In this document: positions 24,051-38,300 of the stretch, in pieces
Position numbering within the stretch: position 1 is the first letter of the stretch
Layout: every line of letters begins with the position of its first letter
NCBI RefSeq assembly: GCF_950023065.1
Contig: NC_088679.1
Location: 10,292,001-10,356,000, forward strand
Length of the DNA: 64,000 nucleotides
From: Planococcus citri
Taxonomy: Eukaryota > Arthropoda > Insecta > Hemiptera > Pseudococcidae
Reading direction: 5' to 3'
Notes under the pieces: model-generated
The model's database searches: none
What the model saw: the letters and a program-made list of their open reading frames with translations, nothing else
What the model was told of the DNA's origin: nothing
Made by a program: the position numbers and the translations under genes

Positions 24051-24257
24051 TTGAATTTGAAAAAAAGAACAGTTCCGCTCATTCTGCATTTTATTGATAC
24101 AAATTTGAATAATCAACTTGATGCCAACGATAAAAGAAATTTAACCAATGCCAGTCAAGAGGCCGGCTTTTGTTTGGATGGAAGAAAGACAGCTTCCAAA
24201 TCATCGTGGTTCGATTTTAAAGTCCATTCGGTAATTGTACTGACCTACTTTGTATAA
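24051..24257 (+). CDS. Small conserved reading frame in the duplicated unit, uncertain
   Basis: The translation contains IDTNLNNQLDAND, which has the spacing of an EF-hand loop (D-x-N-x-N with a closing D), then a Cys and a WFDF stretch. The second half, from NDKRNLTNA to SSWFDF, is also open in unit A at about 3308-3409 with mostly conservative changes and a 6-nt in-frame difference, which is unusual for plain intergenic DNA. The first half is disrupted in unit A. It may be an exon or a relic of a gene duplicated with the unit. I found no matching neighbouring exons. Confidence 0.25.
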   Translation: MNLKKRTVPLILHFIDTNLNNQLDANDKRNLTNASQEAGFCLDGRKTASKSSWFDFKVHSVIVLTYFV

Positions 24258-26375
24258 GTACATTATGGATAAACGTATGTAAAACCACATTTTTTTCAAA
24301 ATGCGCGAAAAATTCAAAAAACTACGTGAGCCTATAAATTTTGATGTTTCGCTTTTTTGCGTTCCTATCGTCTAAGGTTGCTAGATTTTATAAATGAATA
24401 ATTCCCCGAAAAAAACCCAATACTTATCCTTGAGTTATGAAAATTATTTTCAATAAAGCTTCAGAAAGTTATGCTATGAAGAAATTTTCGGATGGAATTT
24501 GCTGATTGTTCACAATAATGTCGATGAAGTGTAATAATTTTACTAACGTTGAGTAAAATAGACCAATCTACCTATTATGTACTTCTAGGATCCAAAACTT
24601 GGAAAAAAATTACGTTTTCAGTGATCCCGTGAATAAAAAAGAATACAAAATAGGGGTAAGGTCTCCTCTCCTAAGATTTAAGAAAGTTTCAAATCATATT
24701 TCATGATCTAAATGTATAAAATACGAGTCTAAATAAAAATGAAAATTTGTAGAGCATTATAAATCCACTTCAAAAAAACAAAAAAAATGACTGTAGGTGT
24801 TTATGTACAATTCTACGCACCACATACAAAATGTACCTACATACTACATAGATACCTAGGTAGGTACTACCTACATACTAAAAGCTCAGTCGCTCGGCTG
24901 AATAGGTAATTTTCCAATATTTAATGAAATTTCAGGGGAAAACGTTCATGTCAAGTACGATAGGTCGAAGTTCCAAAAGTGTATTAAGACTAACAATTTA
25001 TATGCAATTTTTGCTTAGTTATTAAGTATTCCAATCGGTTCGTAAAGCAAACCAATTACCTAATCAAACATCGTGGTTCGTAAACTCAGATTTTCGGCTG
25101 CTAGACAGCTACAATTATGTCAGACGGAGTGATGACGTGTTCAAGGTTTATTGAATTATTCGGTAACAGCCACGAATTACAAATTACGAACTAATTACGC
25201 GAATAAACAAATGGCACGGTTAATATAGGTACAGGGTGTTCCAGGAATCGTCAGCCAAAATTCAGCTGTAGATATAGTACTCGAGGAGACGAACAAAAAA
25301 CGTTAGTATGACTGGTTGCCTAGTATATCTTATGAAATTGAAGGAGCTTCATTAAAAATAAGAAAATGTTTGAATCATTCAAATGGTGTCCATAACTCAT
25401 AGTAAGAACCTACTCGAGTGGACGAACAAAAAAAGTTATTATGACAAATTGCCTTACCAATTTTGAAAAATTCGCCAAAAATGATAAAATATGTTTGGAT
25501 CATTACTGACTTTGAGTGGATGAACAAAAAATGATATTATGACAAATTGCCTATCTTCAAAATTGAAGGCGCAAAACTACAACTTAATAATCCTAAATTT
25601 TCACAATCTAGGCACAACAAATTTGGAAATTTTGAATCAAGTTTGCCCCTTCAAGTTTGAAGATAAGCTATTTGTCATAATACTATTTTTTTGTTTGTCC
25701 ACTTGAGCACTATTGGTTACAGCCTTACAGGTGCCATTTGAATGATTCAAACATTTCCTTATTTTAAACGATTTTTTCTGAAATGACAAATTTCGAGTTT
25801 TGCAAAACTTGTACATGCTCTCCCAATTCACAAGATAGACCACTGGTCATAATAACGTTTTTTGTTCATCACCTCAAGTACTACAGTGACAGTTACCTAC
25901 TTATTATTATCAGGCTTGTCAGACCGAACCAAAAAAGTAAAAACTGGACAGATGACCACGACTGGACCCAAAAATGCTAACAAGACCGAGTGGACCGGAC
26001 CAGACCTGAGACCTCTAAAACAAGTGTATGTAAAAATATTAACCGAACAAATGACTCTCTTCAGAAAAAATACCAGGGACAGACTGAAACTGAAGACCTT
26101 TCTAAAAAATTGTACCAATGACTGCGGTTTGGACCTCAGTTATGTTCAATTGTTCACATTTTTATAATGCGATTTTAGATGCTTATTTCAAATAAGATTC
26201 CATTATGATTCAATTTCTTTCAAAGTTTCAATGTTCTGAAAGCAAAAATCACATTTTTCAACTCATCTATGTGTTAGGAAGTTTTTTTCTTTCTGAAAAA
26301 TGAAGACTGTTTTTTGGACTTGGACTGACCCATGACGGCCATGACCAGGATAAAAATTTCTAGTCAGGACCAGAC

Positions 26376-26754
26376 TAGTGTTGGCCTGAGAATATTCTCA
26401 ATGCGCATAATCTGAGAACATTCCGGCATATTCGCGAATATTCTCAAATGCTAGGCGAATATTCTCTCAAAAAAATAAAAATCATGACTTTTTCAACAAA
26501 TTAAATAAGTTTTTTTTTACTATTTTCCCACAATTTACAAGTTTTACAACTACTTTTCTTTATAAATTTCCTATTTTTCTTAATAAATTGAAAGATACCA
26601 AAACCTTTTCATGGAAAGTTTCCTATCATCTCCAAACTAAGTAATAATGGTGTAACTTTTTGAAAAGAATATGTGGAGTATATGCGCACTAAATGCGCAT
26701 ATTATTGCGCATGCGCAAGCAAAAAAAGAAAATTCGCAAATTTGCCCAACACTA
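26376..26754. mobile_element. hAT-type MITE with 8-bp target duplication
   Basis: The ends TAGTGTTGG and CCAACACTA are flanked by GACCAGAC on both sides (26368-26375 and 26755-26762). The interior is rich in GAATATTCTC and TGCGCAT palindromes. Confidence 0.8.
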
Positions 26755-27109
26755 GACCAGACCAGACCAGACCACACCAACCCACAAAGGCAATAAAATG
26801 TAGAACAGAATGACCAAGCCATGTTTTTAACAACTTTTTCATGCAATAATTTTTGTTAAATATTGCTGAAATTCACAATATTTCCCACTTTTGAGGATTA
26901 ATCAATTCTATTATCCAAATTAAATGCTCTTCTCTATTCTAATAAGCAAACAAAATTTTCATGTAAGAAGATACAAATGTTCTGTCCCAGCACATTTCAT
27001 TCCATTAACCGAATAAGTGGGACTTTCTTACTTACTGTTATTTTAATTTCTGATTTACATCATTTTTAATAGGCACTTTTCTTGTAACTTTTTGAAGTTT
27101 CATCCTAGA

Positions 27110-27330
27110 TGTATGGGAAAAGAAATCAGGGCAGGCAGAAAATGAGATGGAGAGACGACATTATGCAAACTTCTTCAACACAGCCACTTCCACAGAATAG
27201 CTGAGAACAGAATAGAATGGATACGGTTGGGGGAGGCTTATGCTCTTACTTAGGGCCATGGCAGTGTTATAATTTAAGATTGTTAATACTGCTGTAAAAT
27301 AAAGGCTATTATTATTATTATTATTATTTT
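27110..27330 (+). mobile_element. 3' end of a non-LTR retrotransposon
   Basis: The degraded reading WRDDI followed by a LGEAY-like end is typical of the C-terminus of LINE polyproteins. A TTA/ATT microsatellite tail (27308-27330) follows. Only the last ~220 bases are present and they contain stops. Confidence 0.5.
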
Positions 27331-27984
27331 CAACACTTTTTCTCGCAATTTTTGCAAAATTTTAGTTCAATGGTCACATAGGTATTTAGTAAAGTAAAAA
27401 ATTGATCACATAAAAATTGTTGACAAAATATTCACTTTTTTCAATTGGTTTGTGTTATAAGTCGCTTCATGTTATTAAATTGCGATGGGACAAACGTTAT
27501 AACATTAATAAGTGACTTTTACTATCTACAGTTGAATTTTTGCAGACGATTCCCGGAACACCCTGTATATCGTACCAAGAATAGAAATGAAATTTGTACA
27601 CTATTCGCAAAAAAAAAATTAAAGGTAGGTAATGAAAGGTAGGTAATTATGTAAAATTACCTCGAACCATTCCCTAATTAATATTCATTTTGAAATTTTT
27701 TAATTTCAAGGAATTTGCATTCATTTTCTTATCGAGCGTGTGCTTTTGGAACATGATTTATCTCATCATTCCTATCAGGGCAGTTTGATTACAATATCGT
27801 GTTTAGATATTTATGCACTTGTCACAGCAACCTTTTTTTTTGTTCTAAAAAATGTTTCATTTGTGAAAAGTTTATAATCAATTTTTATTTCAAAATAGAT
27901 ACCTAGTGTAGTGTGTGTTTGACAGAATCATTATATTATATGTAGATTACCTAACGAAGTGGAAGACAAATTAAATAAACCAAC

Positions 27985-30900
27985 ATGGAAAGTGGTATCG
28001 ATGATAAATTCGAAACAGTCATTTCTGGTGTTTCGGGTAGATTTCCAAACTGTGAGAGTGTTCCAGAATTCCAGACTCAACTGTACGCTGGAAAATCATT
28101 CATGTCTTTGCAGCACAACAAATGGCCAATCAATTATAGATACCAATGTAAGTACATAAATTTGTGCAGAATGAGTACCTTGGCGAGCTTGGAAGCGAGT
28201 TAAAAACTACCAAAAGGGTAAAAATTTCAGTTTTAGATAGGTACTTCTTTTAAATTAGGAACTCGCTGTGTGAAATCGTTAGCGAGATTAAATTAGGTAG
28301 GTATACCTACGTGGAAACATATTCGTGCATCTACATACCCTATCTCTTCATATTTCGTTTCATATTTCAATTTCGAAATCATTATTAACTCATCATTATT
28401 AATGTATTATGTACTTACCTATCTGCATTGTTTAGATACTGATACAGTTCTTCCATCGGCCACGGGGAAATTCAGATATGTCAAAGAATTCGATCCGGTT
28501 GTTTTTAAAGTGAATAATGCTGTAGCCGAATGCACTGATATAATAAATCGTAAAGTCTTGGAGCCGAGTTTTGAAGCCATTATGGATGCCGGTAATTCTT
28601 TTATTTTTTAAATAGGTACAGTTATTACGTCTGCTTATATCTATTTTTGAAAAATAATGATACCTACCTAATGAGTAGGTAACTATATTTATTATTATAT
28701 GTATTGACAAGTAAGTTACCCTACATTTTCTCTCATTTTTTTTCAGGTATAAATCCATACGATTTAAACGGCAGACATATCGCAGTTTATATGGCATTTG
28801 ACCACAGCGATTGTGATGCAAATGCAGTTACTGTAGTAGGCGAAGGTCGTCTTTGGGTGCTTGGATCAAGTAAAACGATGATGTCAAATAGAGTTTCATT
28901 TGCACTGAATTTGACTGGTAACGTTTTTCAAATATTTATCAAAAGCATTTTTTTTCAGCTTTGTAAATTTTTTGACATCTTACTAATTTTTTAACTAAAC
29001 GTATAACTTGGAGATAAGATATTTAAACTAGAATAAACGAGTTTTAATCGTTGAATGTTGGAAATGAATAGGTAGGTATGTACTTATCATTTTCTGTTCC
29101 AGGACCAAGTTTCACCTTCTGTAATGACCTTTTTGGTAATCTAACTGCTCTTCACGAAGCCTACAAAAATGTTTCCGAAGGTCATGTAGAAGCGGCCATT
29201 GTTGGAGTGGCTGCAGCCGTGCAGCATCCTATTTTTGGTGTAATTTTATCCAGAATGAATGTGCTAAATATGGATGCTATAACTCGAGTATTTGATAAAA
29301 ATGGTGAGTGTTTTGGGGGAAAAAATAGTTTTTATACTCTTTAAAATTCTCTTCGCTGGTTTGATAATACTTACTTATTATGGATTAACATTATGAAGCC
29401 GATGGTTATGGAAGAAGTGATTCCTTGGTTGTTCTGTTCATACAAAGAGCCAGTGATGCTAAACGAATGTACGCTTCGATTGACTTCACTGGATATACGT
29501 ACTTCGGTTCGAACCCTAGTTCATTTTTGAATTTCGATGAAGAGTTGCTGAAAAGATCTACGCCTCATCTGTACAAAGAAAAAGATTACGACCATATTAA
29601 AGACTTGACCTTTATAGAAATGAGTGCCTGTGGTCTTAGAGTAAGTACCTGCATACTTACCTATTGGAAATTTTTAGTTGTACCTATTGGCAAAAGGTTT
29701 GCATTAATTTAGCCTTATTTTCGAATTACTTACAGAATTATGACAGAACCGAATCAAATTTCATTGCTGATACCATATGCAAGAATAGAAACACTCCTTT
29801 GTTAGTCGGCTCAGTAAAAAGTAACATCGGTAATTCTGATGGTGCAGCACCTTACGTCAGTGTGATCAAAGCTTTATTCGCTCTAGAATCTGGCATTATT
29901 GCTCCAAACCAAAATCTTGAAGAAATAAACGATGAGATTAGAGCATTTAATGAAAATAAATTGAAGGTAAGCAAGTGAAGCAGATGCAAACGAGGTAGTA
30001 GGTAAGTACCTACAAGTTAGTGAAAATTGAAGGAGAGCCCCACGTTGGGCGCCAATGTTGAGGGGGGGGGCGGACTGATTACTTTACCCTCCCTGGGGAC
30101 CCTCTCCGTCCTAAGTCTCAAGAGGGAGGGTACCACTAGCTTCGGGGTCTGAACAGACTATAAGGGTGGCATAAGTCTTATGTAATCACCCAACCAAGGT
30201 ACAATCCTACCAACACACCAATAAGGAGACACAAGTACTGCTTATAGAAGGTATATTGATAGTAGTGCACAAATGTCAGATGTCATACATCAGCCAGATA
30301 CAACTTATGAAGTTCTTCTGCTGAGCGTTTAACCTACAGCTTGCACACAGCGTGAAACATGCTTCGCCAATATAAAAGATTAAACTGCACAGAGGCAGGC
30401 GTGTCTGCGGCTCCGGCTACCTCTGAGTGGAACTAATCCACCAGAGAGCACTGACATAATCAGTGCAGCCTCCGCCTGGGCCTAAATTCCCATCTAGGTG
30501 GGAAACTTGGAGTCCCTAGTCCCCACTACACCAACGTATCCCCATTTAAAACAGCTGAAAGGGCGTCCCTTGTTTTTATCCTTTTGATAAAAAAATTATT
30601 TCTGTCAGGTGGTGACAAAACCTACTAAACTATCGAGCAATACAATAATGGTCAATTCAGTTGGAATTGGAGGTGCTCTCAGTCAAGTTATATTGAGACA
30701 AAATCCAAAGTATGTATTTTTTCCTATTGTCTGAGGGCATTATTTCAATTCTTTCTTCTTTTGAACTCGCCGAATATTTTCCATTAATTCGCGTTTTTAA
30801 ATAAATTTCTTTTTGCAATTATAGGAAAAGTACTCGTACACCAGCCACTACAGGTGTCCTTCCAAGACTAGTTTTGGCTTGTGCCCGAACCGAAGATGGC

Positions 30901-32330
30901 ATTTTGAATACTCTTAAAAAAGTAAGTATGTGGAATGCATCACTATAGGATTGGTATTCTTAAACGAGATCAGAGTCTTATTTTTTCACCATTTTTCGTT
31001 TTAGTTTGAAACGATGCTTTTCAACCCCGAATATATTTCTTTGGTGAACGATACATTTGGTACGGATATGCCATATCATGTGTTTCGAGGATACACCATT
31101 GTTTCACCCGATAGCAGTTATGAAAGACAGAGTTCGTCAGATGTATGTAAAATTGTTATTTCTCGTACCTACTCGTACCACGTAATTTGAAATAATGAAT
31201 AGGTACCTATTAAGTTTAACCATTAATTGTTAATTCAGACTAAAGGAAACAAAAATCGTCCTATTTGGTTTCTATTTTCTGGAATGGGCTCCCAATGGAA
31301 CACTATGGGTAAAGGTCTTCTGGATTTACCCATTATCGCAGAAGTAGTAGAAAAATGCCATAAAGTTATGCAACCTCAAGGAGTTGATTTATACCATATT
31401 TTGACCGCTGAAGATCCCAGCATATTTGACAATATCATGCATTCTTTTGTCGGAATCATCACAATCCAGGTAAGTTAGACAGACATATAGGTTCTTATTA
31501 GTATTTTTAATCATGAACATTTTTTAAAGTGTAATTATGTCCATTGAATGTTTTTTGTTTAATTCTTCAGATAGCTCTGGTGGAAGTTCTAAAAGCATTA
31601 GGCATCAAACCAGATGGTATTATTGGACATTCTGTGGGTGAAAATGCCTGTGCTTATGCAGATGGATGCTTGACCTTGGAACAAGCTGTATTGTCATCGT
31701 ATGCTCGAGGAATGGCGTCCATAGAGACAGAAACAATTCGAGGGATGATGGCGGCAGTCGGTAAATTTATCCACGATGCATAAATGTAGATGAGGGTGGT
31801 GGATTTTCACCAAATTCAGCATATACCTTCATTCTGAGTTGAAAATTTCCGACAAAAAATTTCAATTCAGGAGATGTCCCTGGAAGGTAGATTTGGGCCG
31901 TTGAACCGGAGGCATTATCGAAAAAAAAATTTGAAAATTTGAAAAAAAATGTTGAACCAATGTTCAACTTCAAAATTTGTGATTTCCAGTATCAATTTGG
32001 ACCTCATTATATCGCACTCAACCTCTAATTAGTCGAAAGAAAGTCATGAAAATGCCACTTTCAAAAAAAAAATAGTTTGCATTGTTTTTGAGTCCCAAAG
32101 TGGGAATTTTTTATTTTTGAGTTGAATCAGAGAAACAAGCTACCTACATATTTTTATTTTTTATTTTGTTTTTTATTGTGTGTTTCGACATTTTAGAAGG
32201 AAATTGATTTTTTGGAAATTCGAACTTTGCAAAGTAGAAAAAAGTGGACCCAAGCAAAGCGAAGGCAAAAGCTCTCAAAAATGTGTGCTTCAAAAAGTAG
32301 AAAAAAAAGTTTTTTGTTTGAAGAGTTCAT

Positions 32331-32365
<35 letters not shown>

Positions 32366-35300
32366 GTTTAAACATTCTTTTAGAAAGTACATACAATTTA
32401 GACAAATAAAAACAAACAGACCCTGAGCGAACCGAGACCATAAGCTTTGATTCAAGAAGTAAAACATTTTTTTTTTTTGCAAAAAGTCAATAAGTATGTA
32501 GGTATCTATTCCCCCCCCCCCAAAAAAAACAGTAAAATTTAAAATGCTTACCTGTTTCCACTACCTTTACCAATTAGAAAACCATCATAAAAAAAATGTG
32601 CTGCATTTGCACCACCTTCAGCAATCTGTAGCCACCACTGTCCTGCAGACTGTCTTCACATATTCTCACGTTGATAAATGTCACTCATAGGCAAAGGATA
32701 CAACGAAATCAAGAACGTCCTACCAGAAAGCATTGAAGTAGCTTGTCACAATTCAGCCACCAGTTGCACATTAAGTGGGCCCACCGATGACGTTGAGAAA
32801 TACGTGAAGAAACTCCAAGACCAGAAAATTTTCGCCAAAGCTGTCAACGTTGCCAATATAGCTTATCACTCCAAGCATATTGCTCCTGCTGCTCCCAATC
32901 TTCTATCTCGTTTACAAGAGGTCCATTTAATTATGATTATCATTGTACTCAATCGTTTTATCACCTACAATTTTTCCAAATTTTGTAATACGATTTCTCT
33001 ACTTAGGTAATTCCTGAACCAATAAAACGTTCATCAAAGTGGATAAGTACTTCGGTTCCAGAAGTAGATTGGAATAAGCCTTTGGCTCAGTATTGTTCAG
33101 CGGAATACCTAACTAATAATTTATTGAACAGCGTGTTATTCGAAGAAGGCAGCAAACATATACCTTCTGACGCTTTGGTTATCGAAATAGCTCCCCATGG
33201 ATTACTGCAGGCCATTATGAAACGGTCTTTACCTGAAACATGTGCCAATGTTCCTCTAACCAGGAGAAATAACGAAGGAAAAAATATGGGAAATCTTTTA
33301 AATGCTATTGGAAGGTAGGTACCTATATACAATTTTTGATTGGAGGGGGCATAGATTATTCCTATGGTAAAAAAAAAACTATGAAATATTTTGATTGTAA
33401 GACATGTATTGTGAATATTTTCTTTCAGATTATATATTGCGGGATGTGATCTAAATGTAAATGCTTTATATCCTCCTATCGAGTATCCTGTTTCCAGGGA
33501 AACTCCTTCAGTAGCTTCATTAGCCAATTGGCAACATACTATACTAGATGCTGGAGTATACTTTTTTGATCCGGTAAGTCTAGGTACCTAAATTACATAA
33601 ATTTCGATATCACTTGATAGGTTTTAGGAATGCGATGAAAGGAATATCGTTGAGCCTTCGAAATAATTTTCATTACAATTTTCCAGGTTGGAAGTCACAG
33701 TGGAGATCCTATAATAGTTCGGGCCAACGATGATTCGCCTTATCATTATTTAAAAGACCATAAAATCAATAATCACATCATGTTACCTGCATCTTTCTAT
33801 TTGGTAAAGTGATTCGAATGTTTTCCACCTCTACAGAATTATTTACTTATCGGAAATGTAAATTCGTAAATTATTTCTAATTTTCTTTCAGTACCTTACC
33901 TGGTGGGTGTTCTCCGTTATTAAAAATATTACCCTTGGTTCATTTCCGATTGTTTTCGAAGATGTAAAAGTATTCAAAAATTTGACCATATTGTCGAGCA
34001 GTAAATTGATACTAATTACCTACCTACGTATTCTTTTGATCATTCGTATGTGTCGTTCTCAAACAATTTAATCGATTACAGAACCACGAAAGTTCACCGT
34101 TTTTATTCAAAAAGGAAGTGGAAAATTTGAAATTTTGAAATACAATGAGTCGAACTCGAATAAAGCGACAAAAATAATGACTGGAATATTTTATCAAGCT
34201 GATCGCACTTCAAAAAACATTGTAGATGGTCAAAAATTTCACGATATCAAGCATACCATTTCAGATGACGAATTCTATAAAGTTTTCAAAAATGTAGGAT
34301 ATGAATTGAAAGATTCATTCCGTAGCTTGGATGTATTGAAATACAAGGATAATGGTTAGTAGGAGTATCCCATAACTACTTACTTTTAGTTCAACTTTCA
34401 TACCTCTTGTGTACCTATTCACTATAAGTACTAACTAACTGGGTATATTTGAATTCATTCATTGATAGATTATTACGCTAAGATAAAGTGGCAGAAGAAC
34501 TGGGTAACGTTTTTAGATGCATTGCTGAAATTCGACATGTTTTCTGAAATTAAAAATGAAACCGACCTATTATATACTCAGAAGATTAGAAGACTGGAAA
34601 TTTCTGCTGAAGAAATTTCATCCATAGAAGAAGGTGCAGTCATCTATATCTACCAACCTACCTAATCTGCGCAGAATTGCATGCATAATAATTGCGAAAA
34701 TCTGACGTACTAAATCATTTTCTGCAGGAACAATGTTGTTATGTCATAAACAACGCAGTACGAATATATTAACTTGTCCTGGTCTGGTAATGTACTCGGT
34801 AAAACACCAAAAGTTCGAGCAAAAAAAGCTGAACGCAGATATCAAATTGGAAAAATTACAATTCGTTTCCCATAAGAATCCAAGATGTCAGGTGCGTATT
34901 TCAGAATTCAGATTAATCAAGGTTATAATCAGTCACTGAGGTTTATGGCAAGGTGGCTCAAGTATTGGCATCCTGAGATCGCTAGAAAATATTTTGACAA
35001 ATTTTCAGTCTCTTCCCCATGTTACAAAAGCTCTGTCATTATAATTTTAGCAGTCGTGAGTTTTTTCCCTGAAAATTCAAATACATTTCCTTTGTATGTA
35101 TGTTGCAGAGTGCTGAAGAATTGTGCAAATTATGTTTGGAAATAGCTGCTGATAATTTTCGCGTCATGTCACAAAAACGTGACACAAAGTTGAAAATCAT
35201 AATGGAAAATAATTTGGGATGTGCTACTTTATTGAAACATGTTGTGAGAAACTGTGATACGTTGAAGGTTTGTATTTACATATTTGAACTTGAAACATCA

Positions 35301-38300
35301 CTGCCTACTTATTATACATAAATTTACTGGGTGCATTTGATTAATTTTAATTGTTACCTACATGAGTAATGAAGGGGTTTTTTTTCAGACGAAAGTACTT
35401 TTCTATGAACAGAAGCAAGCGTTATTAAATAAATACACGTCCAGAGATGAATTCTTCATGCTAGTCACAAATCAGCTATGCGATGTTGGAAAATATTCAG
35501 CTGATGCTTTCTTTGTAGTTACCTCAAATTTTGAGGACAAAGCTTTACCACCAGAAACTGATGATGTTTTTGAACAAGTCGTGAGACAGAAACTTGATGA
35601 TAAAACATTTTATCTATATAAAAGGGTGGGTGTTTATGAGTTATTACATATTTCTAATCGCTTAATCAATAGATAGGTAGTAATAGGTTTATGGGTATGA
35701 CACCTACTTGATAATTTGATTTTATTCAAGAAAAAATTATGATACATACATATTTTTTTACTTGATTATGTAATTTCTTTCAAGAGGCCAATATATTTTG
35801 ATCATTTTAGAAATCTTTATTGGATGATAAACGCATTCAAATTACAAATGGAGATGGACCAACTGAATATTATCCAGAAAGCAGTAAATCTGAGCTCTTG
35901 TTCGTTGTCAAACAGAACACGGATTCAGCTGACTTATCTTCTATGCTTGAGGAGCACAAAAAACCTTCGGATCCGAGGTAGGTACTTATCTCTTTCAAAA
36001 ACCATCATGTATGTAGCTGAAGATAATGATGGAATTTTTAAAGGAAAAAAATAATGAACTTACGTATCAACTACGTCCCTAATTCGAATTGTATTGATTG
36101 AAACAGGTGTTTGTTTGTTATGGATAAAAATACGCCAAGTGAATCAGTTCTGAAAAGTGAACTCACTCGAGATTCTTCGATATCAGTGCTCCAAAATGGA
36201 GAATGGGGTTCGTATCGAAGTATCTCAGAAAATCAATCTAAACTGGAAAAAAGTTCGAAAAATATCGGCGACATTCCTGGAGATATTCAGTAAGTTCAAA
36301 GTTATAAACCACAACTCGTATTTTAAAAGATCGGTTTTTGATCTCAAATATTTATTATGACGTCAGGATGGAATCTGTGTATTTGCAATATCTCGGCTGT
36401 GATAGAGAAATCGAACAATCTGAAGATGATAAGGTAGGTACCTACACAATAATTTAGCCTACCTACTCTTCACAACAATAAAATGCTTCAATTCTAAAGT
36501 TATTTGATTATTGAAATTATCGTTGCAGATTCGGAATTATGGAATTGAATACTCCGGCGTTCAAGATTCTGGAGAAAGAGTAATGGGTTTGGCTGTGGTC
36601 AATTCTGATGATCCTATATCCAAACCTGATTCTATTCTGAAATGGAACCTGCCGGATAATTGGAGCCTGGAAGATGCTGCCACTGTCCCTTTTATTTATA
36701 CACAAGTAAAGCAGCATATGAAAATAATATTCCTTTTATAATACCTACCTAATGGTGTTCTGGTATACCTATGTCCTATACCTGTAGAGTGAAAAAGCGT
36801 AGGTAACAAAAAAAAAAAAAAAAAAAAAAAAAAACTGTTTTGGATGAAAAAATTTTATTTCCATTAAATAAAAACACAAAAATGTATTAAAATACGAGTA
36901 ATAATTTTTGAATCCTTCACTTGAGTTCTTTTTACAAGAAAGCTAGCCAATCTAGGTAGAGTTCACGCATTAGGTTTGTTCATTCTCAGGGTTGAAAGGT
37001 ACCTAAGGTTAAATAATTTTCATCATTTTTCACATCTTGTAGGCTTATTATATTTTGGATGCACCGGTAATTCGAAAAAAACAGTACATCAATTCGGTTT
37101 TGATCAATGTTGGTGATGAAGGACCTTTTTGTGAAGCTTGTATCTCAATTTCACTAAGTAGGAAGCAGGCAGTCTACGTCAGTGTGTCCAGTGATGAAGA
37201 AGCTGATTTAATAAAGAAAAAATTCCCCCAAGTAAGTGTATAACTTGACATTCTGATCGATGTAAAAATATGCAGGTGCCTATTCTGTATGATATTAATA
37301 TTTTTTACAGCTTGACGAAAAAAGAATATTCAATTTGGAAAAGTGCTCGTTTCAAGCCAAAATATTAAAAATGACGAAAGGCGTCGGAGTAAGCCTTGTT
37401 GTGAATTGTTTGCCCGGAATTGAAAGTATCCAAGAGTCCTTGAATTGCGTCAGTAATTTCGGTTATTTTGTCCAAATTGGTAAAATAGATGACTGGGAAT
37501 CACAACAACTAGGTACCTACCTTAAAATCAAATCTTATCATAATCACTAAACGTTTTTATTAGGTACAAGATTTCTTTGGGGTTTTCGTCGACAAAAGAT
37601 ATTCACTACAGGGTGGATCGCCAAAAAAAATTCGGAAGAGCGAAAAAACCAAGATTTTTTGAAAAATGGGCCCTCAATAAGGATCCATATCATCCCTTCT
37701 AGAGACTCTTCTGGGGCTAAATTGTTGTTTTGAACTATTCGTCAAATCTGGTCTCAATCCTCCGATTTTTTTTTGCAATCTTCCTATTAATCACAACAGA
37801 TTAGCAATAGGTACAACTTTTTAATAATAATAACGATGATTTTCAGAATTATACCAATTTTTGAAAGCTCTTTCGTTTATCATGATTCCGAATAAAATAT
37901 CGAAACTACTGGCCAGACTATCGGAAAACGAAAAGCAAAACTTGAGAGCCTTGGTGGAAGATGGAATCAAAAATGGCGTCGTAGTTCCATTCCAAAGTTA
38001 TGTTCAAATTCAAGGAATGTCCGAAAATAATCAGTGAGAATTTTTTTACCAGAATTGCAGTTGTTGATGAGAGGTTCATTGTAGTGAGTAATGATGATTT
38101 TCAATTTTTTTCCGTTCTTTGCAGCTTTTCAAAAAAAGATCACATTAAAACTATTTTCAAGTGGTTACCAAATAGTGAATTGTGCCGCAATATAAATCAA
38201 AAGATACGCTTCGATAATAATCATTCTTATATTATTCTTGGTACGTAGGTAATTGATCTACTCAATTCTTTACACAGCTTTTACAAAACGTCAATGATTG

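Larger units (their letters stand above)
25232..27565. mobile_element. TA-flanked TIR element with nested insertions
   Basis: The termini CAGGGTGTTCCAGGAATCGT and the inverse of CAGGGTGTTCCGGGAATCGT lie between TA duplications (25230-25231 and 27566-27567). The interior carries inverted arms with the words ACGAACAAAAAACGTTA and GCCTATCTTCAAAATTGAAG, a GACCAGACC-rich stretch, a hAT-type MITE (26376-26754) and a LINE tail (27110-27330). No transposase frame is intact. Confidence 0.7.
27985..30709 (+). other. Gene C exons 1-7: ketosynthase-like domain without catalytic triad
   Basis: Exons are 27985-28147, 28436-28591, 28747-28917, 29103-29303, 29399-29640, 29736-29966 and 30609-30709 (residues 1-421). 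Landmarks of a beta-ketoacyl synthase are clear: VISGVSGRFP, GINPYDLNG, GPSF...LTALHEAY, KSNIG and VNSVGIGGA. The nucleophile motif DTACSSS is replaced by CNDLFGN, so the catalytic Cys position is Leu173. EAHGTGT is replaced by EMSACGL (Ser306 for His). KSNIGH is KSNIGN (Asn344 for His). All three Cys-His-His residues are therefore gone although the fold-defining parts remain. Intron 6 contains an inserted LTR. Confidence 0.88.

Noticed and set aside
26637..26846. 69-codon reading frame on the minus strand
   Set aside because: It runs across the boundary of a hAT-type MITE into GACCAGACC repeats; no conserved features.
28432..28821. 129-codon reading frame on the minus strand of gene C
   Set aside because: It is the shadow of FAS exons 2 and 3, whose plus-strand frame matches KS domain motifs.
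33087..33527. 146-codon reading frame on the minus strand
   Set aside because: It is the shadow of FAS exons 13 and 14 of the transferase domain.
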